Shown: piece after piece, positions 25,403-34,671 of the stretch | Numbering within the stretch: the first letter of the stretch is position 1 | Layout: each line of letters begins with the position of its first letter | Assembly (NCBI GenBank): GCA_030765585.1 | Contig: JAVCCJ010000070.1 | Location: 1 to 59,023 of the forward strand | Direction of reading: 5' to 3' | DNA from: Candidatus Zapsychrus exili | Lineage (GTDB): Bacteria; Omnitrophota; Gorgyraeia; Zapsychrales; Zapsychraceae | DNA length: 59,023 bases | Program-made: the position numbers and the translations under genes | Notes under the pieces: generated by a model | Told to the model about the DNA's origin: nothing | The model's database searches: none | Seen by the model: only the letters and a program-made list of their open reading frames with translations

Positions 25403-27016
25403 TTAACTACCAGACAACATTGCTTCTATATCACTTTTTGCATCGCTAATTGGTTTTATGTCAAAATTCTCAACTAAAACCTTAACAACATTAGGTGACA
25501 AGAAAGCTGGCAAGGTTGGCCCTAAGCGTATTCCTTTGACTCCTAAAAAAAGAAGAGCTAAAAGAACAATGACTGCTTTTTGCTCATACCAAGCTATATC
25601 AAAAGCGATTGGTAATTTATTGATATCATCTAGTTCAAATACTTCTTTTAATTTTAAAGCTATAACAACCAACGAATAAGAATCATTACATTGCCCAGCA
25701 TCTAAAACTCTTGGTATGCCTCCAATATCCCCAAGATTAAGCTTATTATAACGATATTTAGCACAACCTGCTGTTAGTATTACTGTATCTTTGGGCAATT
25801 GTTCTGCGACCTCTGTAAAATAATTTCTTTCTTTATGCCTACCATCGCATCCTGCCATAACAACAAACTTACTTATAGCCCCAGACTTTACAGCCTCAAC
25901 TACCTTATCTACCAAAGAAAGCACTTGATTATGAGCAAATCCACCTACAATCTCGCCCTTTTCAATTTCTACTGGTGACTTACATGTTTTAGCTAAAATT
26001 ATAATACTAGAAAAATCTTTAGGACTACCATCTTCAATATGTCTAACTCCTGGATAACCTGCCATACCAGTTGTGAAAAATCTATCTTTATAAGAATCCT
26101 GAACAGGTGTTATGCAATTCGTGGTCATTAAAATAGGTCCATTAAATGACTCAAATTCTTTATTTTGTTTCCACCAGGAATTACCATAATTACCAACGAA
26201 ATGTTCATACTTCTTAAAGGCTGGATAATAATTGGCAGGCAACATTTCACTATGAGTGTAAACATCTACGCCTGTATTTTCTGTTTGTTTTAATAGCTCT
26301 TCCATGTCTTTTAAATCATGACCGGAAATCAAAATACCTGGCTTTGTTCCTACACCAATATTAACTTTTGTAATTTCAGGATTACCATAAGCTTTAGTAT
26401 TAGCCTCATCTAGAAGAGCCATAGTTGCAACTGCAACCTCGCCTGCTTTTAAAACAAGTGCTACCATTTCATCAACAGACAAATCTTCTGTTGTAGAAGC
26501 CAAGGCTTTAAAAATAAATGCATATACTTCATCTTTCTCTAAACCTAAAACAGCTGCATGAGAAGCGTAAGCAGATAAGCCCTTTAGCCCATAAACAAGC
26601 AACTCGCGAAGCGATCTAACATCTTCATTTTCTGTAGATAAAACTCCTACTTCAGAAGCCTTGCTATAGAATTCGTCTACATTATCTGAATACCAAATAG
26701 CAGAGTCGTGAAGATCGTCCTGAGATAATTGCGATTTCTTTTGAACTTCTGCTCGGACAACTAAAGCCTGCCTAATTAGTTCAACAAATCTATTATCATC
26801 AAAATTAGCATTAGTAATTGTTGCAAAAAGAGCATCTGCAACAAATAACCCAGCCTTCTTGTCTACCCCTTCTACCTTAGAAGAATAAATAGAAATACCT
26901 TTTAAAACATAAACCAGCAAATCTTGTAAATTAGCTGTTTGTTCTTTTTTTCCACAAGCTCCACCTTTTGTACAACCAGTATTGCCTATTGCTTCTTGAC
27001 ATTGATAACAAAACAT
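25403..27016 (-). CDS. hcp: Hybrid cluster protein (hydroxylamine reductase)
   Basis: 537 residues. N-terminal cysteines C3, C6, C15 and C21 (C-x2-C-x8-C-x5-C) as in the strict-anaerobe class; [53 protein letters not shown] and [16 protein letters not shown] carry the hybrid-cluster ligands. It acts on NO or hydroxylamine. It heads the operon hcp-ferredoxin-arsC-PPOX-FNR-rbr and has its own operator-bearing promoter upstream. Confidence 0.97.
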   Translation of the reverse strand: MFCYQCQEAIGNTGCTKGGACGKKEQTANLQDLLVYVLKGISIYSSKVEGVDKKAGLFVADALFATITNANFDDNRFVELIRQALVVRAEVQKKSQLSQDDLHDSAIWYSDNVDEFYSKASEVGVLSTENEDVRSLRELLVYGLKGLSAYASHAAVLGLEKDEVYAFIFKALASTTEDLSVDEMVALVLKAGEVAVATMALLDEANTKAYGNPEITKVNIGVGTKPGILISGHDLKDMEELLKQTENTGVDVYTHSEMLPANYYPAFKKYEHFVGNYGNSWWKQNKEFESFNGPILMTTNCITPVQDSYKDRFFTTGMAGYPGVRHIEDGSPKDFSSIIILAKTCKSPVEIEKGEIVGGFAHNQVLSLVDKVVEAVKSGAISKFVVMAGCDGRHKERNYFTEVAEQLPKDTVILTAGCAKYRYNKLNLGDIGGIPRVLDAGQCNDSYSLVVIALKLKEVFELDDINKLPIAFDIAWYEQKAVIVLLALLFLGVKGIRLGPTLPAFLSPNVVKVLVENFDIKPISDAKSDIEAMLSGS

Positions 27017-27070
27017 TTTGACCTCTCTTATTTTCTTTTTGTTTATAATACTTATCCTAAATCCAGACTA

Positions 27071-27098
27071 ATGATACTACTCTAGTATCTTTTGTCAA
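27071..27098 (-). promoter_or_regulatory. hcp promoter with 17-bp palindromic operator
   Basis: On the minus strand: TTGACA (27098-27093), a 16-base spacer and TATCAT (27076-27071). The palindrome GATACTA-CTC-TAGTATC (27073-27089) fills the spacer and overlaps the -10 box, a classic repressor position. The promoter at 39950-39977 has the same geometry and a related site. A candidate binder is the Rrf2 protein encoded at 15900-16304. Confidence 0.7.
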
Positions 27099-27115
27099 GT
27101 ATTTTTTTATAGAGA

Positions 27116-28168
27116 TTATTTTCTATTGTTGCTTAAAATATTAATAAGAATTCCTACTAACAAGACAATAGTAGATATAGCACTGACCCAAGCAGGAAGA
27201 ATTTGACTATGTGACATTATGTGGTGGGTTATATTTATATCAAAATACTGCCAAATAATATTTAATATGTAGCCTAAAAACAAGCTTGAGATAATTATAG
27301 AAGAAACAAAAATTGCAGCTGCTTTTACTCCAAGCTCTTTAGCTATAACTGTTAACGCAGCTGAATTTGTAGCAGGTCCACTTAAAAGAAAAACAAACGC
27401 TGCCCCTGGATTTAATCCTTTTAACATAAGCGCAGCAGCAATAGGAAGCGACCCTGATGAACAAACATACATTGGCATTCCAATTAAAAGCATTATAAAC
27501 ATAGACTTCCAAGTAGAACTTAAATAATTTGTTATAAAGGTATCTGGAATAAAATATGATATTACCCCAGCTACTAATATTCCTATTAATACCCACGGAC
27601 CTACATCTTTAAGAAGATCAACAAATGCGTACTTAAATACTCCTTTTATTTTGCTTGCGATAGATTCGATATTATGTTGATGTTCCTGATGATGGCTACA
27701 ACAAGCTTTAGGCTTGTTTAATATGGGAGCTGTCTCCGAAAGAGGGCTATCCTCCCCTTTAAAGAATATATTTGCGAGAACTCCAGCAAAAACACCTGCT
27801 ACAAATGATGCTATTATTCTATAAATAGTAAAAATACCACCTAAGATACCATACGTTGCGAATATTGAATCTATTCCTGTCGTCGGGGTTGATATCAAAA
27901 AGGATAGTATGGCTCCCTTGCTCGCCCCATCCCTTTTAAGAGATAAAGCAGCAGGAATTACTCCACACGAACAAAGTGGCAAAGGTATACCAAATAAAGA
28001 TGCCTTAATAACAGATGATAATTTATTTTTGCCTAAATGCTTTGCTATAGTTTCTGTTTTAAGAAATATATGAATAATTCCTGCGACCAGAAAACCAAAA
28101 AGCAAATAAACAGACATCTTGTTTAACAAAAAATACGATTCTCTTAAAATGTCTAATATAATATTCAT
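27116..28168 (-). CDS. Permease of the SO_0444 Cu/Zn efflux (DUF318/UPF0718) family
   Basis: 350 residues, about eight membrane helices in two related halves. PLCSCGVIPAALSLKRDGA and ISTPTTGIDSI in the first half and MYVCSSGSLPIAAALMLKG with SGPATNSAALTV in the second are the family signatures. The loop between halves is His/Cys-rich (CCSHHQEHQH), apt for metal binding. Members are linked to copper/zinc efflux. It ends the copper island. Confidence 0.87.
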   Translation of the reverse strand: MNIILDILRESYFLLNKMSVYLLFGFLVAGIIHIFLKTETIAKHLGKNKLSSVIKASLFGIPLPLCSCGVIPAALSLKRDGASKGAILSFLISTPTTGIDSIFATYGILGGIFTIYRIIASFVAGVFAGVLANIFFKGEDSPLSETAPILNKPKACCSHHQEHQHNIESIASKIKGVFKYAFVDLLKDVGPWVLIGILVAGVISYFIPDTFITNYLSSTWKSMFIMLLIGMPMYVCSSGSLPIAAALMLKGLNPGAAFVFLLSGPATNSAALTVIAKELGVKAAAIFVSSIIISSLFLGYILNIIWQYFDINITHHIMSHSQILPAWVSAISTIVLLVGILINILSNNRK

Positions 28169-28191
28169 TCTTATACCTTACGCCTTAAACC

Positions 28192-28590
28192 TTATTCCTC
28201 AGCTTGCATTGACTCTTCTATAATCTTTACATATTTATCTGGATCTTCGTTAAATGCTTTTAAACATCCAAAACAACAAAGACTATAAATTTTACCATTA
28301 TACTCTGCCTTAGTTGCATATTCTTCTACAACTTCAGCTCCCATTACAGGACAAACTTTATTTCCGACGATAATAGACTCTTTGACTGCTACTTCACCTT
28401 CTACCGCCTCATCTAAAACAACTTCTTCTGCTTCTTCGACCATATGCATAGAATGATCCTGTTCCATAACTTCATCCATATGGTGTTCCATAGTTTCATC
28501 CATTTGATGCTCCATTGCGTCTTGCGCGAATACAAATGGAATTAAGAATAAAACTAAAACTACTGAAAAAATAATTGAATAACGTTTCAT
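28192..28590 (-). CDS. Exported YHS/TRASH-type metal-binding protein 1
   Basis: 132 residues from the ATG at 28590, preceded by GGAGGAG; the longer frame to 28668 overlaps the next gene. A signal peptide (ending VFA) is followed by a Met/His-rich stretch (HQMDETMEHHMDEVMEQ, HSMHMVEE) and a YHS-type domain: NKVCPVMG, YNGKIYSLCCFGC, FNEDPDKYVKIIEESM. Cys, Met and His richness fits periplasmic copper binding. It is paralogous to domains at 29368-30129 and 30556-30921. Confidence 0.82.
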   Translation of the reverse strand: MKRYSIIFSVVLVLFLIPFVFAQDAMEHQMDETMEHHMDEVMEQDHSMHMVEEAEEVVLDEAVEGEVAVKESIIVGNKVCPVMGAEVVEEYATKAEYNGKIYSLCCFGCLKAFNEDPDKYVKIIEESMQAEE

Positions 28591-28621
28591 TTTTACTCCT
28601 CCTTTATTTTTGAAAAAATAT

Positions 28622-29344
28622 TTATCTGACTTTTTCTGTATAAATAACATTAAACACATTAGCAACAATCAAAGATGTTATAAAAATATCTACTTGGGGC
28701 ATAAATTTAAACATAATAAAACTAGTTAACCCAGCAATACTACCGAATAAAAATCCTTTCAACGTCCCAAATCCAGATGTTTTTGGTTCAATAAGCATAA
28801 TAAACAAAAAGAACCAACTAATCATATTAATAGGATTTACTCCTGAGAAATAAAATGTACTCGAAAACACAAGAAGAAACCCCAAAGCATGCGACCATTT
28901 CTTTAAAGATAAAACAAGATAAATCCCAGCAATAATTATTATGTAGATATTAGATTCAATGTTCCATGTAAGCGGTTGTTTAAACAGCGCCGCTACAAAA
29001 AGTGCAAAGTTAGCAGGATTGAATATATGTTTGTTCTTTATCCTTAAGATGAATTTTGAAATTATAGCAATTGACGAGAAAACTAATAGCAAATACCAAT
29101 CTGAACCATAATCCAAAACACCTGTAACAATAAAACCTGTAATAATAGCACTTTGTGCAGAGATTTTCTTCTTACGGAAAATCTTATTCAACAAGATATC
29201 CAACACAACGCATGTTAAAATGCCCCCAGCAATCCACAGAATAAATCTCACTCCGCCTTGAGGTATTTTTATTGCAAAAAGGATGCTAAGAAGCGAAATC
29301 ACCAAGTTTTTCTTATTTTTAATAAGTTTTTTTAACTTATTCAT
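28622..29344 (-). CDS. RnfD/NqrB-like integral membrane protein
   Basis: 240 residues from the second ATG (MNKLKK). About eight to nine helices. NKHIFNPANFALFVAALF and MLIEPKTSGFGTLKGFLFGS match the NqrB/RnfD/RnfE-like family, which hold flavin or ubiquinone sites in ion-pumping oxidoreductases. No other Rnf or Nqr subunit is present. Between two copper-type secreted proteins it may pass electrons across the membrane to the periplasmic copper proteins; inference. Confidence 0.7.
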   Translation of the reverse strand: MNKLKKLIKNKKNLVISLLSILFAIKIPQGGVRFILWIAGGILTCVVLDILLNKIFRKKKISAQSAIITGFIVTGVLDYGSDWYLLLVFSSIAIISKFILRIKNKHIFNPANFALFVAALFKQPLTWNIESNIYIIIIAGIYLVLSLKKWSHALGFLLVFSSTFYFSGVNPINMISWFFLFIMLIEPKTSGFGTLKGFLFGSIAGLTSFIMFKFMPQVDIFITSLIVANVFNVIYTEKVR

Positions 29345-29367
29345 AATTTTCAAGTCCTTTTTACTTA

Positions 29368-30129
29368 CTACTCCACAACAAGTTTCGATTTCATGCTATG
29401 ATGGCCTCGACCACAATAAACAGAACAAAGAATATCAAATTCTCCTGCTTTATCAGCAACGAACTCAATCTCCTTAACTTTTCCCTTCTCAACTTTTTCA
29501 CTAATTCCATACTCCTTAATAAAAATTCCATGAGGAACATCACGAGAAGTGGCAAGAATCTTCACTACCTCACCTTTTTTAACAACTACTCTCTCGGGTG
29601 AATATCCGTACTGATAAGCTTCTAAGTGAATTTCTTGAACTTCACCTTTTGCCTTCTTTTGGTCTTCAGAAACTTCACCTGAATGAGATTCTTTTTTACC
29701 ATGCATATCTTTTATCGCATGCGAATCCATTTCTCCCATCATATGTTTGCTGTGATCATGATCGAGATCTTCTCCATGTATTTTTTGCTGCTCCATTGAC
29801 TCTTCAATAATCTTTACATATTTCTCAGGATCGTCTTTGAATGTACTGAGGCATCCTGCACAGCATAAATTGTAAATCTTACCCTTATATTCATATTTTA
29901 CTGCAGGTCCCATTGCGCCAACCGTTTCTCCGCTTATAGGGCAAATTTTATTGCCCATTTCAACAGCTTCCGAAGCTTCTTCTTCCATATGCCCCGTCAT
30001 TGATCCTTTATGCTCCTGTTCCATCATAGAACCTTTATGCTCCTGATGACCATGTTCTTCAGCAGCTAATGCATAAGTTGCAATAGATGAAATAATAAAT
30101 GCTGTCATTAAAATTGTTTTTACTCTCAT
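29368..30129 (-). CDS. Exported YHS domain fused to CuA-type cupredoxin
   Basis: 253 residues. Signal peptide (ending ALA); Met/His-rich linker (EEHGHQEHKGSMMEQ); YHS domain (NKICPISG, YNLCCAGCLSTFKDDPEKY); a second His/Met-rich linker; then a cupredoxin domain from about 165 (HLEAYQYGYSPERVVVKKGE). It carries the CuA ligand set: His in DVPHGIF and CSVYCGRGHHSM (C-x3-C-x3-H-x2-M). CuA centres are known in cytochrome oxidase subunit II and N2O reductase; here the domain has no membrane helix and no oxidase neighbours. Probably a periplasmic electron or copper carrier. Confidence 0.85.
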   Translation of the reverse strand: MRVKTILMTAFIISSIATYALAAEEHGHQEHKGSMMEQEHKGSMTGHMEEEASEAVEMGNKICPISGETVGAMGPAVKYEYKGKIYNLCCAGCLSTFKDDPEKYVKIIEESMEQQKIHGEDLDHDHSKHMMGEMDSHAIKDMHGKKESHSGEVSEDQKKAKGEVQEIHLEAYQYGYSPERVVVKKGEVVKILATSRDVPHGIFIKEYGISEKVEKGKVKEIEFVADKAGEFDILCSVYCGRGHHSMKSKLVVE

Positions 30130-30138
30130 TTTGTCCTC

Positions 30139-30513
30139 CTATTCTTTATTAGACAGTTCTTCTGTTTGATTATTTTCCCTTGGAACAACATAAGATGCCT
30201 GAGCAATTCCGCCTTCCTTACAATACATTTTTACGTTTATAATTTCGTTAGCTTCGAGCTCAGTCGAAATACTTTTAGAGGCATCTTTGGTTTGGTTCTG
30301 TCGCATATAATATGAATCTTGCGATTCACCGTTTCCTTTAATGATTTCTATTCTCCTGATGTAATGCTTATTCCAATTATGTGAGACATGAACAAAATTA
30401 ATAGTTAACATTTTCTCCGCTTGATAATAATCAACATTGATCTCCATTGGCGGATGAGCAAATGCTGTTGATGCAAAACAAAAAGCTAAAAACAACATAA
30501 TAATTATTTTCAT
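30139..30513 (-). CDS. Exported superoxide-reductase-like (desulfoferrodoxin-fold) protein
   Basis: 124 residues. A signal peptide predicted to be cut after AFA leaves His20 as the mature N terminus (HPPMEINVDYY). SHNWNKHYIRRIEI aligns with VEHPMLDEHYINFIEV of the Dfx in this window (His45, His50) and KMYCKEGG with EYCNLHGLW (Cys98), but the last His ligand is replaced and the catalytic E-K is missing. So it has four of five SOR iron ligands, one at the N terminus. In a copper operon it may instead bind copper. Function unproven. Confidence 0.7.
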   Translation of the reverse strand: MKIIIMLFLAFCFASTAFAHPPMEINVDYYQAEKMLTINFVHVSHNWNKHYIRRIEIIKGNGESQDSYYMRQNQTKDASKSISTELEANEIINVKMYCKEGGIAQASYVVPRENNQTEELSNKE

Positions 30514-30555
30514 TTTACCCTTCTCTTTTATTCTATTCTTTACACAAAAAAGAAA

Positions 30556-30921
30556 TTACCCATGACAACTTTGAATCTCACCGCAAACATCATCCTGGGG
30601 TGGTTCCTGCATGCTTGCATCGATTTTCTCTATGTATTTCTTTGGATCTTTCTTAAATATGTCGATACAACCTGCACAACAAAGATTATACACTTTGCTT
30701 TCATGCTTAATTTTAACTGCATTTCCTTCACCAATTTTCTTGCCCATAACCGGACAATTCTTATTTCCGACTTCAACATCTGATGAGTTTATCTTACTCT
30801 CTTGACTCTCTATCTTGCGAGATCCACAACCGCAACTACCTCCACAAGCATAAGCAAGCGAATGTCCACTCAACATTAAAAGAACAACCAATAAAACAAT
30901 CAATAATTTATTTTGCATCAA
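30556..30921 (-). CDS. Exported YHS/TRASH-type metal-binding protein 2
   Basis: 121 residues. A signal peptide (ending AYA) is followed directly by CGGSCGCGS, then a YHS-type domain: NKNCPVMG, YNLCCAGCIDIFKKDPKKY, IDASM, and a C-terminal Cys pair (DVCGEIQSCHG). It lies 13 bases after the CusA-like gene. The Cys-Gly cluster at the mature N terminus could be a metal site. Confidence 0.82.
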   Translation of the reverse strand: MMQNKLLIVLLVVLLMLSGHSLAYACGGSCGCGSRKIESQESKINSSDVEVGNKNCPVMGKKIGEGNAVKIKHESKVYNLCCAGCIDIFKKDPKKYIEKIDASMQEPPQDDVCGEIQSCHG

Positions 30922-30933
30922 TGCCTCTTTTTT

Positions 30934-33900
30934 TTAGACTGATTCTTTAACTTTTAATAATTCTCTTTCCTTCAACCAGCAATATCCTACTGGAACGATA
31001 AAGAGTGTAACCAAAGCTACCATCATTCCCCCGACGGATGGTAGAGCCATAGGAATCATGACATCTGCTCCGCGTCCCGCCGAAGTCAATATAGGCAGCA
31101 AAGCCAATATTGTTGTCGCTGTAGTCATAAGACATGGCCTGAGCCTTCTTTGACCAGCAAACAGCGTTGCTTCTCTTATATCTGAAACCTTTTTGGGCTT
31201 GCGTTCCCGAAAACTTTGATCCAAATAAGTGGCCATGACAACTCCATTATCACTAGCAATCCCAAATAACGCTAAGAATCCAACCCAAACGGCAACGCTT
31301 AAATTATAGGTTTGCATATTAAATAAATCTCTAAAATAATGCCCAAAGAAAGGAAGATGCATAAACCACTCTTGAGCATATAGCCATATCAAAATAAAAC
31401 CCCCACAAAAAGCCACAATGATACCGCTGAACACCAACAATGTTGTTGATATCAACTTAAATTGAAAATACAAAATTAGAAAAATAATAAACAAGCTTAG
31501 TGGAAGTACCAAAGCTAGCTTCTTTTCACTTCTAACCTGATTCTCATAACTTCCAGCAAACTTATAACTTGTCCCAGGAGGTAAAATTAATTCTCCTGAT
31601 TCAATCTTACTTTCTAAGTAGTTTTGTGCAGCAATAACAACATCAACTTCTGCCACATTTGGTTTTTTGTCAAAAAGAACATAACCAATCAAAAACGTAT
31701 CCTCACTTTTGACAACTTGTGGACCACGTGTAAATTTTAAAGTTGCGACTTGAGACAAAGGTATTTGCGCTCCGGTTTTTGTGGGTATCAAAACATCCTG
31801 GAGTTCTTCAATCGAATCTCTGAGCTCTCTTGGATACCTTACTCGCACAGGATATCTTTCACGCCCCTCGACCGTTGTTGTAAGAGTCATTCCTCCAATA
31901 GCAACTTCAACAACATTTTGAACATCACCAATATTTATACCATAACGAGCAATCTTTTCTCGGTCAATTTCAAATTCTATATAGGGTTTACCCACAATAC
32001 GATCAGCAATAACAGCGCTTGGCTCAACACCAGGAACTTCTTTTAAGAATTGTTCTATTTGAAACCCAACAGCCTCAAGTTCTTCTAAATTTTGGCCATA
32101 TACTTTAACTCCCATCGGAGCCCGCATACCTGACTGAAGCATGACAATACGTGCAGCAATTGGCTGCAACTTAGGAGCAGATGTTACCCCGGGAACTTCT
32201 CCTGCCTTAATAATTTCTTTCCATATATCATCTGGCGATTTAATGTGATCTCTCCAGATTCTTTCCCGTTTACCTGTCTTTGGGTCTTTTTCTCCGTACT
32301 CAGGTTTATAACTAATGGTTGTTTCAATCATCGAAATCGGTGCAGGATCTAAAGGTGAGTCCGCACGCCCAAGCTTGCCGACAACAGAATCAACTTCCGG
32401 TATTTGGCTTATGCGAATATTTTGCTTCTGTATAATATCTTGAGCCTCTCCTATTGAAGCATGAGGCATAGTTGTAGGCATGTAAAGAAAGGAGCCTTCA
32501 TCTAATGGCGGCATAAACTCTTTTCCTAATCCAGGAAAAGAATGATTTAATGCGCTCATCGGCCAAATCTTCAAAACAGAAGATTCCTTAATACCAATCT
32601 TGTTCAAAGGCTTTATCAGCGGAGAAATTACAGAAGCAAAACCCAACCAGATTACTATTCCGAAGACAAAAATAGAAAGAGGTATACTTAAAAACAACTT
32701 TTTACGACTTAAGAAATACATTAGAAATTTAGGATAATACTCAATAAATTTGAAAAAGAAAAATATGAGTGATAGCAACGTAGTCCCAACAAAAAGAAAA
32801 TTCAATATAAAACCTTTTCCAAAACCAAGAGGCATCCAATTCGATGTTAAAAATATCATGACAAGAAGGATAGCGATCCAATTAGAATATTTAAGGAAAA
32901 AAGATTTTAATGTACCTGGAATTTTATGTTCAAACAGAATATAGAGACCATATGAAAAGATTCCTGCCCCTAAAACTGTGCTGATTTTCCATGCCACAAT
33001 CGTTGCAACCCCAATAACAATAAATTTTAACTTTCGCTTCATCCCCTCAAGAAACTTCTTGCGCTTTACAAAAAATATGTGCGACAAAGCAGGAACCACT
33101 AACAAAGCTAAGACAACAGAAGCTAGCAATGCAAAAGTCTTCGTGAATGCTAAAGGTTTAAAAAGTTTCCCCTCGGCCCCTGTCATTGTAAAAACTGCCA
33201 AGAATGAAACAATTGTAGTAGATATCGCAGTAAGAATCGCGCCCCCTACCTCATTAGCAGCTTTATGAACAACCTTTAGCGGATTTTCTTGCGCTTGGTT
33301 TTCATCCAAATGTTTCAGAATGTTCTCGCACATAATAATCCCCATATCCACAATCGTCCCTATAGCAATTGCGATACCAGCTAAAGACATAATGTTGGCA
33401 TCCACCTTAAATATTTTCATCATAATAAACGCCATTAAAACAGCTAAAGGCAAAGTCATGGAGACAACTAAAGAACTTCTGAAATGCATCAAAAAAAGAA
33501 GAATAACAATAATAGTGATCAATATTTGTTGTGTTAAAGCTTCGCTCAGTGTGCCTAATGTTTCGTTAATGAGTCGAGTGCGGTCATAGAACGGAACAAT
33601 TTTTACTTTTGAAACAGTGCCATCCTCAAGTATTTTTGTGGGCAACCCCGGCTCAAGCTGTTTAATCTTCTCCTTGACTCTTTTAATAATAGCCATAGGA
33701 TTCCCACCGTAGCGGGAAACCACAACTCCGCCCACAACATCAGCGCCTTCTTTGTTAAGAACTCCTCGTCGTAATGCAGGCCCTAAGATTACTTGAGTTG
33801 CAATATTTTTAACATAGATCGGAACATTATCATTTACTTTGACAACAATGTTTTCAACATCTTCGAGACTTTTAATGAATCCAATACCACGCACAACATA

Positions 33901-34611
33901 TTCAACACGATTTGATTCTATTGTTTTTGCCCCGACATCAATATTCGCATTTTTAACAGCCATTATAATGTCTTTCAGGCCTACTTTATAAGCACGCATA
34001 GCATCTGGATCTACATCAATTTGATACTCTTTTACAAATCCACCTACAGAAGCAACCTCGCTAACTCCCTCAGTTGATTGCAAACCATATTTAACATACC
34101 AATCCTGGATAGAACGCAATTCGTCCAATCCAAAACCTTCACCTTCCAATGTATACCAAAATATCTGTCCTAAAGCAGTTGCGTCAGGACCAATAACGGG
34201 TATAAGGCCATCAGGTATATCTTTCTGCGCACTATTTAACCGCTCTAATACACGAGACCTAGACCAATAAAAATCAACATCATCCTTAAAGATAATATAA
34301 ATCGTGGAGAAGCCAAACGCTGAATAGCTGCGAATACTTTTAACACCAGGGATTCCTTGCAATGCAACAGCCAAAGGATAGGTAATCTGATCCTCCACAT
34401 CTTGTGGAGAACGCCCCATCCAGTCTGTAAAAACAATTTGCTGATTCTCTCCGATATCAGGAAAAGCATCAACAGGGACAGGGCTACGTGGAATCGCACT
34501 CTCCTTAATATCAAATGGCATAACAGATATTCCCCAAAGCAAAATTCCAACAACAAACAGAGTTGTCACCAACTTATTTTCAAGAAAGAATTTTATAAAT
34601 TTATTAATCAT
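30934..34611 (-). CDS. cusA: Heavy-metal RND efflux pump, CusA family
   Basis: 1,225 residues, longer than E. coli CusA (about 1,047). Family motifs: VPVDAFPDIGENQ, GRSPQDVEDQITYPL, SRVLERLNSAQ, IAIGTIVDMGIIMCENILKH (TM4), FLYMPTTMPHASIGEA with the methionine matching a CusA copper ligand, RIVMLQSGMRAPMG, and FLALFGIASDNGVVMATYL. Residues of about 525-663 hold extra hydrophobic helices between TM6 and the second periplasmic domain, which explains the length. It pumps Cu(I)/Ag(I) from the periplasm through TolC. Confidence 0.93.
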   Translation of the reverse strand: MINKFIKFFLENKLVTTLFVVGILLWGISVMPFDIKESAIPRSPVPVDAFPDIGENQQIVFTDWMGRSPQDVEDQITYPLAVALQGIPGVKSIRSYSAFGFSTIYIIFKDDVDFYWSRSRVLERLNSAQKDIPDGLIPVIGPDATALGQIFWYTLEGEGFGLDELRSIQDWYVKYGLQSTEGVSEVASVGGFVKEYQIDVDPDAMRAYKVGLKDIIMAVKNANIDVGAKTIESNRVEYVVRGIGFIKSLEDVENIVVKVNDNVPIYVKNIATQVILGPALRRGVLNKEGADVVGGVVVSRYGGNPMAIIKRVKEKIKQLEPGLPTKILEDGTVSKVKIVPFYDRTRLINETLGTLSEALTQQILITIIVILLFLMHFRSSLVVSMTLPLAVLMAFIMMKIFKVDANIMSLAGIAIAIGTIVDMGIIMCENILKHLDENQAQENPLKVVHKAANEVGGAILTAISTTIVSFLAVFTMTGAEGKLFKPLAFTKTFALLASVVLALLVVPALSHIFFVKRKKFLEGMKRKLKFIVIGVATIVAWKISTVLGAGIFSYGLYILFEHKIPGTLKSFFLKYSNWIAILLVMIFLTSNWMPLGFGKGFILNFLFVGTTLLSLIFFFFKFIEYYPKFLMYFLSRKKLFLSIPLSIFVFGIVIWLGFASVISPLIKPLNKIGIKESSVLKIWPMSALNHSFPGLGKEFMPPLDEGSFLYMPTTMPHASIGEAQDIIQKQNIRISQIPEVDSVVGKLGRADSPLDPAPISMIETTISYKPEYGEKDPKTGKRERIWRDHIKSPDDIWKEIIKAGEVPGVTSAPKLQPIAARIVMLQSGMRAPMGVKVYGQNLEELEAVGFQIEQFLKEVPGVEPSAVIADRIVGKPYIEFEIDREKIARYGINIGDVQNVVEVAIGGMTLTTTVEGRERYPVRVRYPRELRDSIEELQDVLIPTKTGAQIPLSQVATLKFTRGPQVVKSEDTFLIGYVLFDKKPNVAEVDVVIAAQNYLESKIESGELILPPGTSYKFAGSYENQVRSEKKLALVLPLSLFIIFLILYFQFKLISTTLLVFSGIIVAFCGGFILIWLYAQEWFMHLPFFGHYFRDLFNMQTYNLSVAVWVGFLALFGIASDNGVVMATYLDQSFRERKPKKVSDIREATLFAGQRRLRPCLMTTATTILALLPILTSAGRGADVMIPMALPSVGGMMVALVTLFIVPVGYCWLKERELLKVKESV

Positions 34612-34671
34612 GCTTTATTCTCCTAATTATGTACCTCGTATACTTAACAATATTTATATGTTCCAAGTTAA

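Noticed and set aside
27339-27596. 85-codon ORF in another frame of the Cu/Zn permease
   Set aside because: Same strand but out of frame; the permease frame has clear family motifs over the whole stretch.
28592-28668. Longer start for the first YHS protein
   Set aside because: The extension overlaps the RnfD-like gene; GGAGGAG and a signal peptide support the start at 28590.
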